Assembly (NCBI RefSeq): GCF_900105385.1 | Contig: NZ_LT629772.1 | Location: forward strand, 5,394,001-5,458,000 | Origin: Microlunatus soli | Lineage (GTDB): Bacteria > Actinomycetota > Actinomycetes > Propionibacteriales > Propionibacteriaceae | DNA: 64,000 bases | Reading direction: 5' to 3' | In this document: piece after piece, positions 8,111 through 18,556 of the stretch | How positions within the stretch are numbered: the first letter of the stretch is position 1 | Layout of the letters: each line of letters starts with the position of its first letter | Notes under the pieces: generated by a model | Seen by the model: the letters and a program-made list of their open reading frames with translations, nothing else | Database searches by the model: none | What the model was told of the DNA's origin: nothing | Position numbers and translations under genes: made by a program

Positions 8111-8180
8111 GTTCCCGCGCACTTTTGCGGTCGCAGCGCTGGTTACAGCATGCGCGGGAACCGCAAAAGTGCGCGGGAAC
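8111..8180. repeat. palindromic element, copy 2
   Basis: A perfect 20-bp inverted repeat, GTTCCCGCGCACTTTTGCGG at 8111-8130 and its complement at 8161-8180, encloses a 30-nt loop. The arm matches the left arm of copy 1 base for base. The right arm ends three bases before the stop of the membrane protein gene at 8184, so it could form that operon's terminator hairpin. Confidence 0.9.
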
Positions 8181-8183
8181 GGG

Positions 8184-8798
8184 TCAGAGGCGGTGCAGGC
8201 GGGGGAGCGTCAGCCAGGCGGCGATCGCCAGTACGACCGCGCAGGCCAGCACGACGGACCCCAGGGCTGTGCTGCTGCCGGTCGCGTCGCCGACACCGCG
8301 TCGGAGCAGTTGGGCGCCGACCAGCAGCAGTTGGCTGATCAGGTCGATGATCACGTACCGGATCAGGGGCAGCCGCAGCGCCACCCATTCGATCTTGGTC
8401 CGCAGCGGCAGGCCGGCCAGCGTCCCGGCCAGCACCCAGGTCAGATGAGTCAACGCCAGCAGCACGAACTGTGTGGCGCCGAGGGCGGGGGTCGGGGTGA
8501 TCATCCAGAAGAACCCGACGCCGGCACAGAACACGGCACCGGTGGCCGATGTCGGCAACACGGCGACCACCACGAGCATCGCCGCCAGCAGCACGATCGC
8601 CACCACGCCGGGGTCGAGCACGATCAGGATCGCCACCCCGGCGAGCAGCCCCAGCAATCGCAGCAGCCAGGCCGACACCCGGCGTCCGGTCTGCACCTCG
8701 ACCGGCGGTTTGGGTCGGGTGATCGCAGCGCGGGTCTGCCGGGCCGAGTCCTGCGCCCGGTGCACTCGGCTGGTCACCATCCGGATCGGGTTGCTCAT
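8184..8798 (-). CDS. multi-spanning membrane protein, unknown
   Basis: 204-aa protein not recognised as a named family. After a basic N-terminus of about 40 residues it has roughly five to six hydrophobic segments, such as LLRLLGLLAGVAILIVL, FVLLALTHLTWVLAGTLAG and VVLACAVVLAIAAWL. Its start overlaps the DUF58 stop (8795-8798), so it is the last gene of the DUF4129-MoxR-DUF58 operon. It may be the membrane partner in that system; this rests on position only. Confidence 0.7.
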   Translation of the reverse strand: MSNPIRMVTSRVHRAQDSARQTRAAITRPKPPVEVQTGRRVSAWLLRLLGLLAGVAILIVLDPGVVAIVLLAAMLVVVAVLPTSATGAVFCAGVGFFWMITPTPALGATQFVLLALTHLTWVLAGTLAGLPLRTKIEWVALRLPLIRYVIIDLISQLLLVGAQLLRRGVGDATGSSTALGSVVLACAVVLAIAAWLTLPRLHRL

Positions 8799-10188
8799 CG
8801 ACGCACCCTCCGGCGGGACAGGGTGGCGAGCGCGACCGGCAGCTGCTGATCGGTCAGCCCGACCGGTGCCGACCGGCGGATCCGACCGGCCATCGGCTGG
8901 GTCTCGGCCTGTCGCCAGCTGATCACCTCGATCCCCGAACGGGCCAGCTCGGCAAGTCGATCATGACGATCCATGGCGATGATCCGGTAGGCGGTGAGCA
9001 GCCGACCGGGTGCGTGTCGGAGCTCCGGCTCGGGGAGCACGTCGACGGCGATCACCCGATGACCGGCGCCGTGCCACAGCTGGGCCAGCTTGCCGGTCTC
9101 GTCGTCCAGGAAGGTGGAGCAGATGATGATCAACGCACCGGACGGCAGCCGCGGTGCCCGTCGCCGGGCCCGCGGTTCGCCCTCCGGCTCGGCCAGCGCG
9201 ATCCGTACGGTCAGTCGTTGCAGTTGCCGCATCCCACCGGCCGGCGGCATCGGCCGACGCATCCGGCCGAGGTCCTCCAGGCCGACCCGGTCACCGGCCT
9301 GCAGGTAACGCCTGGCCAGCGTCAGCGCCGCGGTCCGAGCATGATCAAGTGAGGTCGGCTCGTCCTCGGCGATGCTGCTGGAATCGTTCCAGGTGGTCAG
9401 ATCCGGGCCGACCTCGTCGCGGGAGTCCAGCACCAGCATCACGCCGGCATCGGCGGTGGCGTAGCTGCGGCGGACATAGAGGTCGGTGATCGTTCCGGGT
9501 CCGCCGAATCCGCCGCTGTTGCGGCGCGCCGTGACCCGCCAGTCGATCCGCCGCAGTCGATCACCGGGGGTGAACAGGTTGATGTCGCGAAGATCATTTC
9601 CGTCGCCGGCGCGGCGGGAGTCGTGCGGCCCGGTCAGACCCTGCAACCGGTACGGCAACGGCACCTCCCGCAGTTGCTCCGCGCGCGGCAGCACGGTGAT
9701 CGGCATCGGTCCCTCGGTACCGCCGGTCGAACCCATCAGCTGCAGATCGGCCAGCTCCCCGTGATCAACAGTGAAGATCGGGCGGCGCCCGGTGCGGGCG
9801 GTGCGGATGCTGATCCCGATCCTGCGTTCACCCCGATCCGAAGGGGCGGCGAGCACGGCGTCGACGCTGCGATGACCGGGTGCACTGACCCGGACCCGGA
9901 GTGCTTCACCGCCGGGCCGCCAGCCGATGGTGCTGCCGACCCTGGACTCGTTGGTGGACTCGGCGCGGGCCGACAACGAGACGGTGCCACGTCGCTGCGG
10001 CCGCCGCAGCCAGCTCCAGGCAGATCCGAGCAACAGCGGCATCGCGATCGCGATCGGCTGCAGCCGACCCGACAGCATCCCGAACAGCATCAGCAGGATG
10101 CCGACGATGATCGACACGGCCAGCCCGCCGGTCGGCCACCAGTCGCGTTTCCGCGGATCGCTCGGCGCTTCGATGCTGCGGACGTCGT

Positions 10189-10192
<4 letters not shown>
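8795..10192 (-). CDS. DUF58 domain membrane protein
   Basis: 465-aa DUF58 protein of the long, membrane-anchored type. Two N-terminal helices (about residues 20-60) precede a beta-rich region. The signature NLFTPGDRLRRIDWRVTARR is at 205-224, followed by a VWA-like domain with MLVLDSRDEVG in place of a canonical DxSxS. Coupled by 4-bp overlaps to MoxR upstream and the small membrane protein downstream. It is distinct in length and topology from the DUF58 protein at 3943, so the two MoxR operons are not simple duplicates. Confidence 0.88.
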
Positions 10193-11170
<978 letters not shown>

Positions 11171-11193
<23 letters not shown>

Positions 11194-11713
11194 CGGCGCC
11201 CCCTCTCTGTGAGCTCAGCTGGACGGCGGTCCCGGTCGAACCGAGTCCTTCGACGGCGGCAAGGGCGTGCTCGAAGGCGCGGGTGGTCGCCTCGCCGCCG
11301 GGCGCGAGGGTCAGGATCTTGTACGGCTGCTGCCCGACCAGAGCGATCACCCGATCCCGATCGGACGGGTCGTCCAGCCGCAGGCCGTGATCGATCAGCC
11401 GTCGGGCCGCGATCTCCTGCAGTCGTGCGATCAGGGTGCTGCCGACCCGGTCCTCCCGGCCGGCGACGTTCCAGGACAACCGGAACGCCTCCCGGCGGGC
11501 GCCGCGGTCGCGGATCGGTGCCGGTGGTTCGGGGAAGCTCGCGTCGTACCCGTCGGGCGGGAACCGGATCAGGGCGGCGACCCCGGCGCCGAGCGCGCCG
11601 ATCAACATCGCCTGCAGCGGCGGCAGGCCGAGAATCAGCCAGCCGATCGCCGGGATCACCAGCGCCGCGATCACCAGCACGGCGACGGTCCGGCCCCGGG
11701 TCGGAGTCCTCAT
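11171..11713 (-). CDS. small membrane protein in MoxR operon, unknown
   Basis: 180 aa. Two N-terminal hydrophobic segments (VAVLVIAALVIPAIGWLILG and LQAMLIGALGAGVAALI) are followed by a soluble domain with no named family. It sits between DUF4129 and MoxR, overlapping both neighbours (4 bp and 23 bp), a conserved place for a short anchored accessory protein. Function unknown. Confidence 0.75.
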
Positions 11714-12474
11714 CCCGGATCACCGCCGGTGGTCGCGGTCTCGGTCTTGCCGTCAGCGAAGGCCTGCCAACTGCCAGCCAGCTCACGGATGCAGTCCCGG
11801 GCCCGGTCCAGGTCGGCACCCGACGACGGCACGGCGGCGAATCGGGCGCGTAGGTACAGCCCGAGCAGGGTCTGGACGGGTTCGGCGGCCACGCCGGTCC
11901 GGCCGAGCACGTCGGCGGTGAACTCGGTGGGGGTCTGCGCCGGTTGACGCGGCACCCCCGATGCCTCGGCGGCCTCTTCCAACGCCATCCAGGCGGCGAT
12001 GATCGCATCGGTCGGGTTGCCGACGGCGAGCAGCCGCTCCTCGGCCGTGGCGGCGCCCTGCTGCAGGGTCGGCAGGTCCGGGGTGATCTCGACGACGTCG
12101 ATCTCGGTGTCCGGCTGATCGGCCTGCATCCGGCGGAGCGCGAGCAGCCGGGCCACGATCACGGTGATCACCACCGCGACCGCCGCGATCAGCAACCCGA
12201 GGCCGACCCAGCGCATCCAGGACAGGTCGACGCCGCCTGAGGTGGGGGCGTTCGGGGTGGCCGCGGTCTGCTGCCCGGACTGGTCGGGCACCGGCATGGT
12301 GCGCATCGGCATGCTGCGCTCGGGCAGCTTCCAGGAGATCGGGTCGACGTGCCAGGCCGGCCGGATCGCGGTGATCACCAGGCCGAGCACCAACACCAGA
12401 CCGACCAGCACCGCCGCCGCGATCGGGGTCCGTCCGCCACGCCTGCGCGCTCGGCGATGGGACGGGTCGGCCAT
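11710..12474 (-). CDS. DUF4129 domain membrane protein
   Basis: 254 aa. A basic N-terminus is followed by a helix (about residues 18-38), a Pro-rich loop, a second helix (WVGLGLLIAAVAVVITVIVARLLA, about 90-115) and a C-terminal helical DUF4129 domain (DAIIAAWMALEEAAEASG onwards). DUF4129 proteins commonly accompany MoxR/DUF58 and are linked to transglutaminase-like partners, though no transglutaminase is present here. The ATG is preceded by TAGCGT with a 6-nt gap, suggesting a leaderless transcript starting the operon. Confidence 0.82.
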   Translation of the reverse strand: MADPSHRRARRRGGRTPIAAAVLVGLVLVLGLVITAIRPAWHVDPISWKLPERSMPMRTMPVPDQSGQQTAATPNAPTSGGVDLSWMRWVGLGLLIAAVAVVITVIVARLLALRRMQADQPDTEIDVVEITPDLPTLQQGAATAEERLLAVGNPTDAIIAAWMALEEAAEASGVPRQPAQTPTEFTADVLGRTGVAAEPVQTLLGLYLRARFAAVPSSGADLDRARDCIRELAGSWQAFADGKTETATTGGDPG

Positions 12475-12486
12475 GTCGGAACGCTA
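12475..12486 (-). promoter_or_regulatory. -10 element, leaderless-type, of DUF4129 operon
   Basis: On the minus strand TAGCGT (12486-12481) lies 6 nt from the ATG at 12474. This places the transcription start at or next to the start codon, so the mRNA would lack a Shine-Dalgarno. No good -35 is visible. Confidence 0.45.
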
Positions 12487-14001
12487 CCGGAGCCGAATGG
12501 GGTTGGTGAGGGCGGCCATCCTTCCGAAGGGAAAAGCCGGGTCGTCGACCGGGTGCCGGACCTCGACCCGTACGTAGCCGGTCAGCGAGCCGGTGGTCTG
12601 CCAGCTGACCTCGGTGACACCGTCGGTGGCCAGCGGCTGTACGTGCATCGGACCTTGATCGGTGATCAACCGGATCGTTCCGGCGGCGAGTCCGGCGACC
12701 CGGACCGACACCGTGACCGACGTCTGCCGGTTGACGGTCAGACGTTCGCCGATCCCGGCGCTGTGATCACCGGCGGTGGCGACCAGGTCGAGCTCGAGGT
12801 CGGCGGACTCGGCGATCCAGCTGTGACCGGCGGCGATCCCGGCCAGGATCTGCCGGCGTCCGAGCTGCTCGGCGCGGACGACGGTCTGCGGCAGCCCGAC
12901 GACGTCGGGGTCGGCATGGGCGTCGCTGTTGCCGATCGCCGGCAGCCAGCGACCGCTGGAGCCGCCGGCCACCAGGAGGTTGTCCCAGGTCGCGACGGCC
13001 GCCTCGTTGCCGATGTTCCACGGCCCGTTCCAGACCTCGACGGCATCGACGTGATCGAAACCGAATCGCCAGAAACAGCCGATGCAGCCACCGTACGGGT
13101 GAGCTGCGACAGCGATCCCACCATGATCATGAATGCTGTCGACGAATCGTGGCAGCTGGTCGTCGACAGCGCGGAACCGCCAGTCGATCCAGCTGTCCGG
13201 TTCGATGCCCAGCGCCAGCAGGTGGCCGTTGCGGGTGGTCACCTCTTCACCGGTGATGATCAACAGGTCGTCGCCGGCGTGCTCGCCCCAGGTGCCGTGC
13301 GAGGCGGGGGTGTTGTGGTCGGTGCTGATCATGAAGTCCAGCGATCGGCCGCGGGCCAGGGCCGCCACGTCGGCCGGCGTCCGCTTCCCGTCGGAGTAGA
13401 CGGTGTGCAGATGGGAGTCGCCGCGATACCAGCCGGCCCCGCGGCCGGTGATCAACTGTGCTGGGTGATCGGTCCGGCGGGGGAGAGCCGTGCCGGCCAG
13501 ATCGGCCGGCGGGGTGCCGGATCCGATCTCGACCTGGACGGTGAAGTCCATCCCGTCGGCGGCGACGGTGTACGGGGCCAACACCACATACCAGGTGCCG
13601 GCAGGGATCGGCCCGGGCAGGTAACCGGGTGTGGCGGATGCTTCGGTGATCACGAACTCGGCTCGCGCGCCGCCGGACCAGCCGCGGAAGCCGGTGCCGC
13701 CGAGCTCGCAGCCGCGTGGGTCGAAGACCCCCAGATCAGCTGCGTTGCCGATCGCGCCGTCTGCCACCTCGGGCCGGGAGTAGTCGTACCGGGCGGCGAT
13801 CCAGGTCACGCGATCGGCGTCTACCGCGCGATGAGGCACGGTGACCGGGAGGTAGACCCAGTCCGGTGCGCCCGGCGCGAGATGGCCGCGCACCGTCCCG
13901 GTGCTCCGTCCGGCGGTCCCGGTGCTTCGTCTCGCATTGTCGATCTTGACCTCGGTGAGGTCGAGGGTCTCCGACCACACGCCGTCCTCGCGCACCGTCA
14001 C
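12484..14001 (-). CDS. CehA/McbA-type PHP metallohydrolase
   Basis: 505 aa. The N-terminal ~170 residues are a beta-rich domain. The PHP domain begins WYRGDSHLHTVYSDG and continues FMISTDHNT, ITGEEVTT and AVAAHPYGG, giving the expected metal-binding His, Asp and Glu residues. CehA/McbA proteins are metal-dependent hydrolases of varied ester or phosphoester substrates; the substrate here is unknown. The first GTG at 14001 has TATCCT 8 nt upstream and no Shine-Dalgarno, consistent with leaderless start. It lies just downstream of the DUF779 gene, separated by only 27 bases. Confidence 0.82.
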   Translation of the reverse strand: MTVREDGVWSETLDLTEVKIDNARRSTGTAGRSTGTVRGHLAPGAPDWVYLPVTVPHRAVDADRVTWIAARYDYSRPEVADGAIGNAADLGVFDPRGCELGGTGFRGWSGGARAEFVITEASATPGYLPGPIPAGTWYVVLAPYTVAADGMDFTVQVEIGSGTPPADLAGTALPRRTDHPAQLITGRGAGWYRGDSHLHTVYSDGKRTPADVAALARGRSLDFMISTDHNTPASHGTWGEHAGDDLLIITGEEVTTRNGHLLALGIEPDSWIDWRFRAVDDQLPRFVDSIHDHGGIAVAAHPYGGCIGCFWRFGFDHVDAVEVWNGPWNIGNEAAVATWDNLLVAGGSSGRWLPAIGNSDAHADPDVVGLPQTVVRAEQLGRRQILAGIAAGHSWIAESADLELDLVATAGDHSAGIGERLTVNRQTSVTVSVRVAGLAAGTIRLITDQGPMHVQPLATDGVTEVSWQTTGSLTGYVRVEVRHPVDDPAFPFGRMAALTNPIRLR

Positions 14002-14028
14002 GATGGGCGAGGATACCGTTCTGAGCTG

Positions 14029-14481
14029 TCAATCGGTCGTCCCACCTCCTTCCGGGTCGGCGTCGAAGGATCGAGGGGACGGCGACCCCGAGCCGGCCGG
14101 GGGAACCGGAGCGACCCGCTCCGGCGCCGACTCGGGATCGTCCAGTAGACGCGATCTGATCAGGAACCGCTTGCCGGTCGGCGATTCCAGTGAGAAGCCG
14201 GAGCCGCGACCCGGGACGACGTCGATCGTCAGGTGCGTGTGCCGCCAGTAGGCGTACTGCTCTGCCGACATCCACACCGGTACCGTCCGGCCGTCCCCGA
14301 GATCGAGTTCGCCGAGCCGGACGTCGGCATCGGAGGTGAGGAACTCACCCTCGGGGAAACACATCGGCGCCGAGCCGTCACAGCAACCACCCGACTGATG
14401 GAACATCAGCGGGCCGTTCTCGACCCACAGCTCGCGGAGCAACTCCGCGGCCGACTCGGTCAGCGCCACGCGTTCGGTCAT
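14029..14481 (-). CDS. DUF779 domain protein
   Basis: 150 aa. The DUF779 core includes FHQSGGCCDGSAPMCFP and a repeated Tyr/Trp/His motif (AEQYAYWRHTHLTIDV). The paired cysteines and histidines suggest a metal or redox role, not proven. DUF779 genes regularly follow acetaldehyde dehydrogenases in actinobacteria, as here, 39 bases downstream of one. The C-terminal ~30 residues are a Pro/Ser-rich extension. Probably cotranscribed with the dehydrogenase. Confidence 0.85.
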   Translation of the reverse strand: MTERVALTESAAELLRELWVENGPLMFHQSGGCCDGSAPMCFPEGEFLTSDADVRLGELDLGDGRTVPVWMSAEQYAYWRHTHLTIDVVPGRGSGFSLESPTGKRFLIRSRLLDDPESAPERVAPVPPAGSGSPSPRSFDADPEGGGTTD

Positions 14482-14520
14482 GATCAGATCCGTCCGATCA
14501 GGGGGAGGGACTGGTATCGA

Positions 14521-16044
<1,524 letters not shown>

Positions 16045-16083
16045 CGGTGACTCCTCTGTCTGTGAACGTTCGGTCCACCAGGA

Positions 16084-16127
16084 CCGTGCTGGCACGGTAG
16101 GAGTCGGGAGGTTGCAGCAACGTTGCA
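16084..16127. promoter_or_regulatory. palindromes upstream of aldehyde dehydrogenase
   Basis: Two operator-like sites lie 40-83 bases before the aldehyde dehydrogenase ATG. ACCGTGC-TG-GCACGGT at 16084-16099 is a perfect 7+2+7 palindrome. GTTGC-A-GCAAC (16112-16122) overlaps GCAAC-GTTGC (16118-16127). The GAF-type regulator encoded just upstream is the obvious candidate ligand. Confidence 0.6.
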
Positions 16128-16146
16128 GCGTGGATCAGGAGGGGGA

Positions 16147-17430
16147 TCAGTAGTCGGACCGGAGCCGCTGGATGCGGCGGTCCACCTCACTGCTGCGCGG
16201 CGATCGGGGCGGCAGCATCGCGGCGGCAGCCTCCCAGAGCTCGAGGTCGTCCCGGGCGAAGTCGGTGTCGGCGAAGCGCAACAACGAGTCCGGATCACCC
16301 GCGGTCAGCAGCAGCTGCCGGACGCCCAGATGCAGATCGGTTCTCAGATCGATGATCGCGGGCGCCTCGGACTGCGGCAGCAACGGCCCCCGATACAGCT
16401 CGACGGCGCGCCGATGATCACGATGCCGCAGCGCCGTGACCAGCTGCTCGACATCGGCGTCGACGGTGAAGCCCAGCCGATAGGGACGGGTGTGGATGCC
16501 GTACGGCAACACCGTCTGGCGGAGCCGGGACAGCTCGGCGCGGACGGTGACGGCGGCCAGTGGATGTCGGCTGAGAGCGGCACCCAGTTCGTCACCGGTC
16601 AGTCCGTCCGCGCTGGCCTGGAGCAGCACCAGGATCTCGCTGTGCCGAAGGCTCAGTCGGGCGTGCTGGCTCCCGGTCCGCCACTCGCCGGCGTGCCGGC
16701 CGAGCACCTGCAGTCGTGGCCGGGCGGGTGGGCTGAGGCGGTCGGCCGGTGGGTCGAGTCGCGGGACCAGCCGGGCGATCCGCAGTTCGGATTCGACCGC
16801 GCGGACGGTTGCCCGCACCAGGGCCAGACTGGTGGGTCCGACCACCTCGTCGCCGCCGGTCAGATCCAGCACGCCGAGCATCGATCCGGTGTCGGGATCG
16901 TGCACCGGCGCTGCCGAGCAGCTCCAGGGGGTGACGTGTCGGGCCAGGTGTTCGGCCCGGTAGATCTGCACCTCCCGGTCCAGTGCCAACGCCGTGCCGG
17001 GCGCGTTGGTGCCCACATCGTCCTCGGTCCAGCTGGTGCCTTCGACGAAGTTCATCTGCTCGGCGCGACTGCGCAGCCGATGGTTGCCTTCCACCCACAG
17101 CAGTCGTCCGGCGGCGTCCGACACCGCGACGATCATTCCCGCCTGCGCGGCCTCCTCGACCAGCAACTGCCGGATCACCGGCATCGCCGCGGCCAGCGGA
17201 TGCTGCTCGCGGAGCTGGGCGATCTGGTCGGCGTCGAGTCGGAACGGCGCAACCGAGTGCTCCGGATCGAAGCCGGCCCGAATGCTGCGGTGCCAGGAGT
17301 CCAGCACCAACGGTCGGATCGCGGCGTCGGATGCACCTGTCTCGACGAAGGCGTCGTGGGCAGAGTCCAGCCGCCGGAGGTCGGGGTGTCGCACCCGTAC
17401 CGGTTCGCCGTCCACGTCGACCTGGCGCAT
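16147..17430 (-). CDS. GAF-domain transcriptional regulator (AcoR-like)
   Basis: 427-aa regulator. Residues about 40-60 hold an AcoR-like RPLVLDSWHRSIRAGFDP motif. A GAF-type sensor region follows (MIVAVSDAAGRLLWVEGNH to PGTALALDREVQIYRAEHLARHVTPWSCSAAPVHDP). The C-terminal half has a helix-turn-helix-like segment (LTGDELGAALSRHPLAAVTVRAELSRLRQTV), with no sigma-54 AAA+ domain. This is the usual neighbour and probable activator of the ExaC/DUF779 pair. I prefer ATG 17430, preceded by TACGGT at 6 nt (leaderless); a GTG at 17463 would add 11 residues. Confidence 0.8.
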   Translation of the reverse strand: MRQVDVDGEPVRVRHPDLRRLDSAHDAFVETGASDAAIRPLVLDSWHRSIRAGFDPEHSVAPFRLDADQIAQLREQHPLAAAMPVIRQLLVEEAAQAGMIVAVSDAAGRLLWVEGNHRLRSRAEQMNFVEGTSWTEDDVGTNAPGTALALDREVQIYRAEHLARHVTPWSCSAAPVHDPDTGSMLGVLDLTGGDEVVGPTSLALVRATVRAVESELRIARLVPRLDPPADRLSPPARPRLQVLGRHAGEWRTGSQHARLSLRHSEILVLLQASADGLTGDELGAALSRHPLAAVTVRAELSRLRQTVLPYGIHTRPYRLGFTVDADVEQLVTALRHRDHRRAVELYRGPLLPQSEAPAIIDLRTDLHLGVRQLLLTAGDPDSLLRFADTDFARDDLELWEAAAAMLPPRSPRSSEVDRRIQRLRSDY

Positions 17431-17481
17431 AGGATCACCGTAGACGTCGACGGGAGCGGCCACCAGCGTCCGGCGCCGACT

Positions 17482-17943
17482 TCAGGGGGTCGGCAGCAGC
17501 TCTCTGACCTGTTTGTGCGCGCTCTGGTAGACGATCTGGCTCTTGAAACTGATCACTTCTCGGCGGTGGCTCAACCTGTCGATCAGGAATGCATGGAGAT
17601 GGTCGAGGTCCTGAACAGCGACCTGGATGAGGAAGTCCTCGTCACCGGCGACCACGAAAACGGCAACGACCTCGGGCAACTCGATCAACGCTGCCTTGAA
17701 GGTCCCGATGACATCGCGATTCAGCGGACGGATACGGGTGGAGATGAAGGCCTCGATGCTGCGGTTCAGAGCGGTCGGATCGACCTCGGCGTGGTAGCCG
17801 CGAATGACCTTGCGGCTGCGCAGTAGCCGTACCCGCTCCAGGCAGGTCGACGGCGCGATACCGAGCTGACGGGCCAGCTCCCGGTTGGTCTGGCGCGCGT
17901 CCCGCTGCAGTTCGCGCACGATCGCCGCATCAAGTTCGTCCAT
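17482..17943 (-). CDS. Lrp/AsnC-family transcriptional regulator
   Basis: 153 aa. An AsnC winged helix (LDAAIVRELQRDARQTNRELARQLGIAPSTCLERVRLLRSRKVIRGY) is followed by an Lrp ligand-binding RAM domain (VVAVFVVAGDEDFLIQVAVQDL). Full family length from ATG 17943. It is divergent from the DUF2000 gene at 18065, with a palindrome 22 bases upstream of its own start, so it probably controls itself and that gene in response to an amino acid or similar ligand. Confidence 0.9.
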   Translation of the reverse strand: MDELDAAIVRELQRDARQTNRELARQLGIAPSTCLERVRLLRSRKVIRGYHAEVDPTALNRSIEAFISTRIRPLNRDVIGTFKAALIELPEVVAVFVVAGDEDFLIQVAVQDLDHLHAFLIDRLSHRREVISFKSQIVYQSAHKQVRELLPTP

Positions 17944-17964
17944 GGCACCAAGGTAGGCGAGGCT

Positions 17965-17981
17965 GCCGAATTTTGTTCGGC
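17965..17981. promoter_or_regulatory. Lrp-type operator candidate
   Basis: GCCGAA-TTTTG-TTCGGC is a perfect inverted repeat with an AT-rich centre, the form Lrp/AsnC proteins prefer. It lies in the 121-bp divergent spacer between lrp (17943) and the DUF2000 gene (18065). Confidence 0.55.
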
Positions 17982-18064
17982 GGTCAGTCCAATCCAGGCG
18001 ACAGATGACTATGTTCACAGGGACTCTGCGGACATACGGTCCGGCAAGACCTGAAGGGATGAGC

Positions 18065-18469
18065 ATGGAGAAGATTGTGGTCGTGCTGCGGGACGACCTC
18101 TCGCGGGCGCACGCGGCCAATGCATCGGTGGTCCTGGGGCTCGCCCTCGGAGGCCGGCTGGAGGACTCCGTGGCACCCGACAGCCCCGATGCGTCCGGGG
18201 CGATGCACGCCGGGCTCAACCCGATACCGGTCCCGACGCTGACGGCATCGACCGCCGAACTGGCCGACCTCCACCGCCGCGCCGGCTCGAACGAGGCCCT
18301 CACGGTGGTCGCGTTCGACGAGGTCGCGCGCCGCTCGCGCAGCTACCCTGCCTACGTCGAGGCGCTCGCCGGTTCGCAACCGCAGGAGATCGACTATGTC
18401 GGTCTGATCGTCGCCGGCCCGCGCGGGGCGGTGACCAAGCTGACGAAGCGGCTTTCGTTGCTGTCGTGA
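18065..18469 (+). CDS. DUF2000 family protein
   Basis: 134-aa protein of the DUF2000 family: VVVLRDDLSRAHAANASVVLGLALGG at the N-terminus and a later ALTVVAFDEVAR. The family has a peptidyl-tRNA hydrolase II-like fold, function unestablished. GAAGGG at 18053-18058 favours the ATG at 18065; one at 18059 would leave no spacing. It is divergently paired with the Lrp regulator, a common arrangement for DUF2000 genes. Confidence 0.8.
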   Translation: MEKIVVVLRDDLSRAHAANASVVLGLALGGRLEDSVAPDSPDASGAMHAGLNPIPVPTLTASTAELADLHRRAGSNEALTVVAFDEVARRSRSYPAYVEALAGSQPQEIDYVGLIVAGPRGAVTKLTKRLSLLS

Positions 18470-18515
18470 GTCGCCCGACCCCACAACCTCTCCGACCCGG
18501 CCGCAGGGTCGCCGG

Positions 18516-18546
18516 TGAAACACGGCTGAAACGCGCCGTTGCTAGC
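18516..18546. promoter_or_regulatory. candidate GntR operator, copy A
   Basis: TGAAACACGGC (18516-18526) is followed directly by TGAAACGCGCC (18527-18537), then GTTGCTAGC. The same pattern (GAAAC, GGC, GAAAC, GCGsCGTTrCT) recurs at 19410-19434. It lies immediately before the GntR start, so the regulator may bind it to control itself. Confidence 0.5.
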
Positions 18547-18556
18547 TTCGATCACC

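Larger units (their letters stand above)
7030..8180 (-). mobile_element. candidate cassette: palindrome, nuclease-like gene, palindrome
   Basis: Two copies of the same palindrome (7030-7099 and 8111-8180) bracket one gene with little spare sequence: the gene's stop is 9 bases inside the left copy, and its frame opens within about 80 bases of the right copy. The unit is about 1.15 kb and lies exactly between two oppositely oriented MoxR operons. No transposase is present and no target-site duplication is evident, so a mobile cassette is a hypothesis; two terminators of repetitive origin would look similar. Confidence 0.3.

Noticed and set aside
7030-8180. classical insertion sequence
   Set aside because: No transposase motif (DDE, Y1/HUH or serine recombinase) in the enclosed protein and no visible target duplication; left as a hypothesis only.
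12349-14148. 599-codon plus-strand open frame
   Set aside because: Antisense to the CehA/PHP gene; no recognisable domain.
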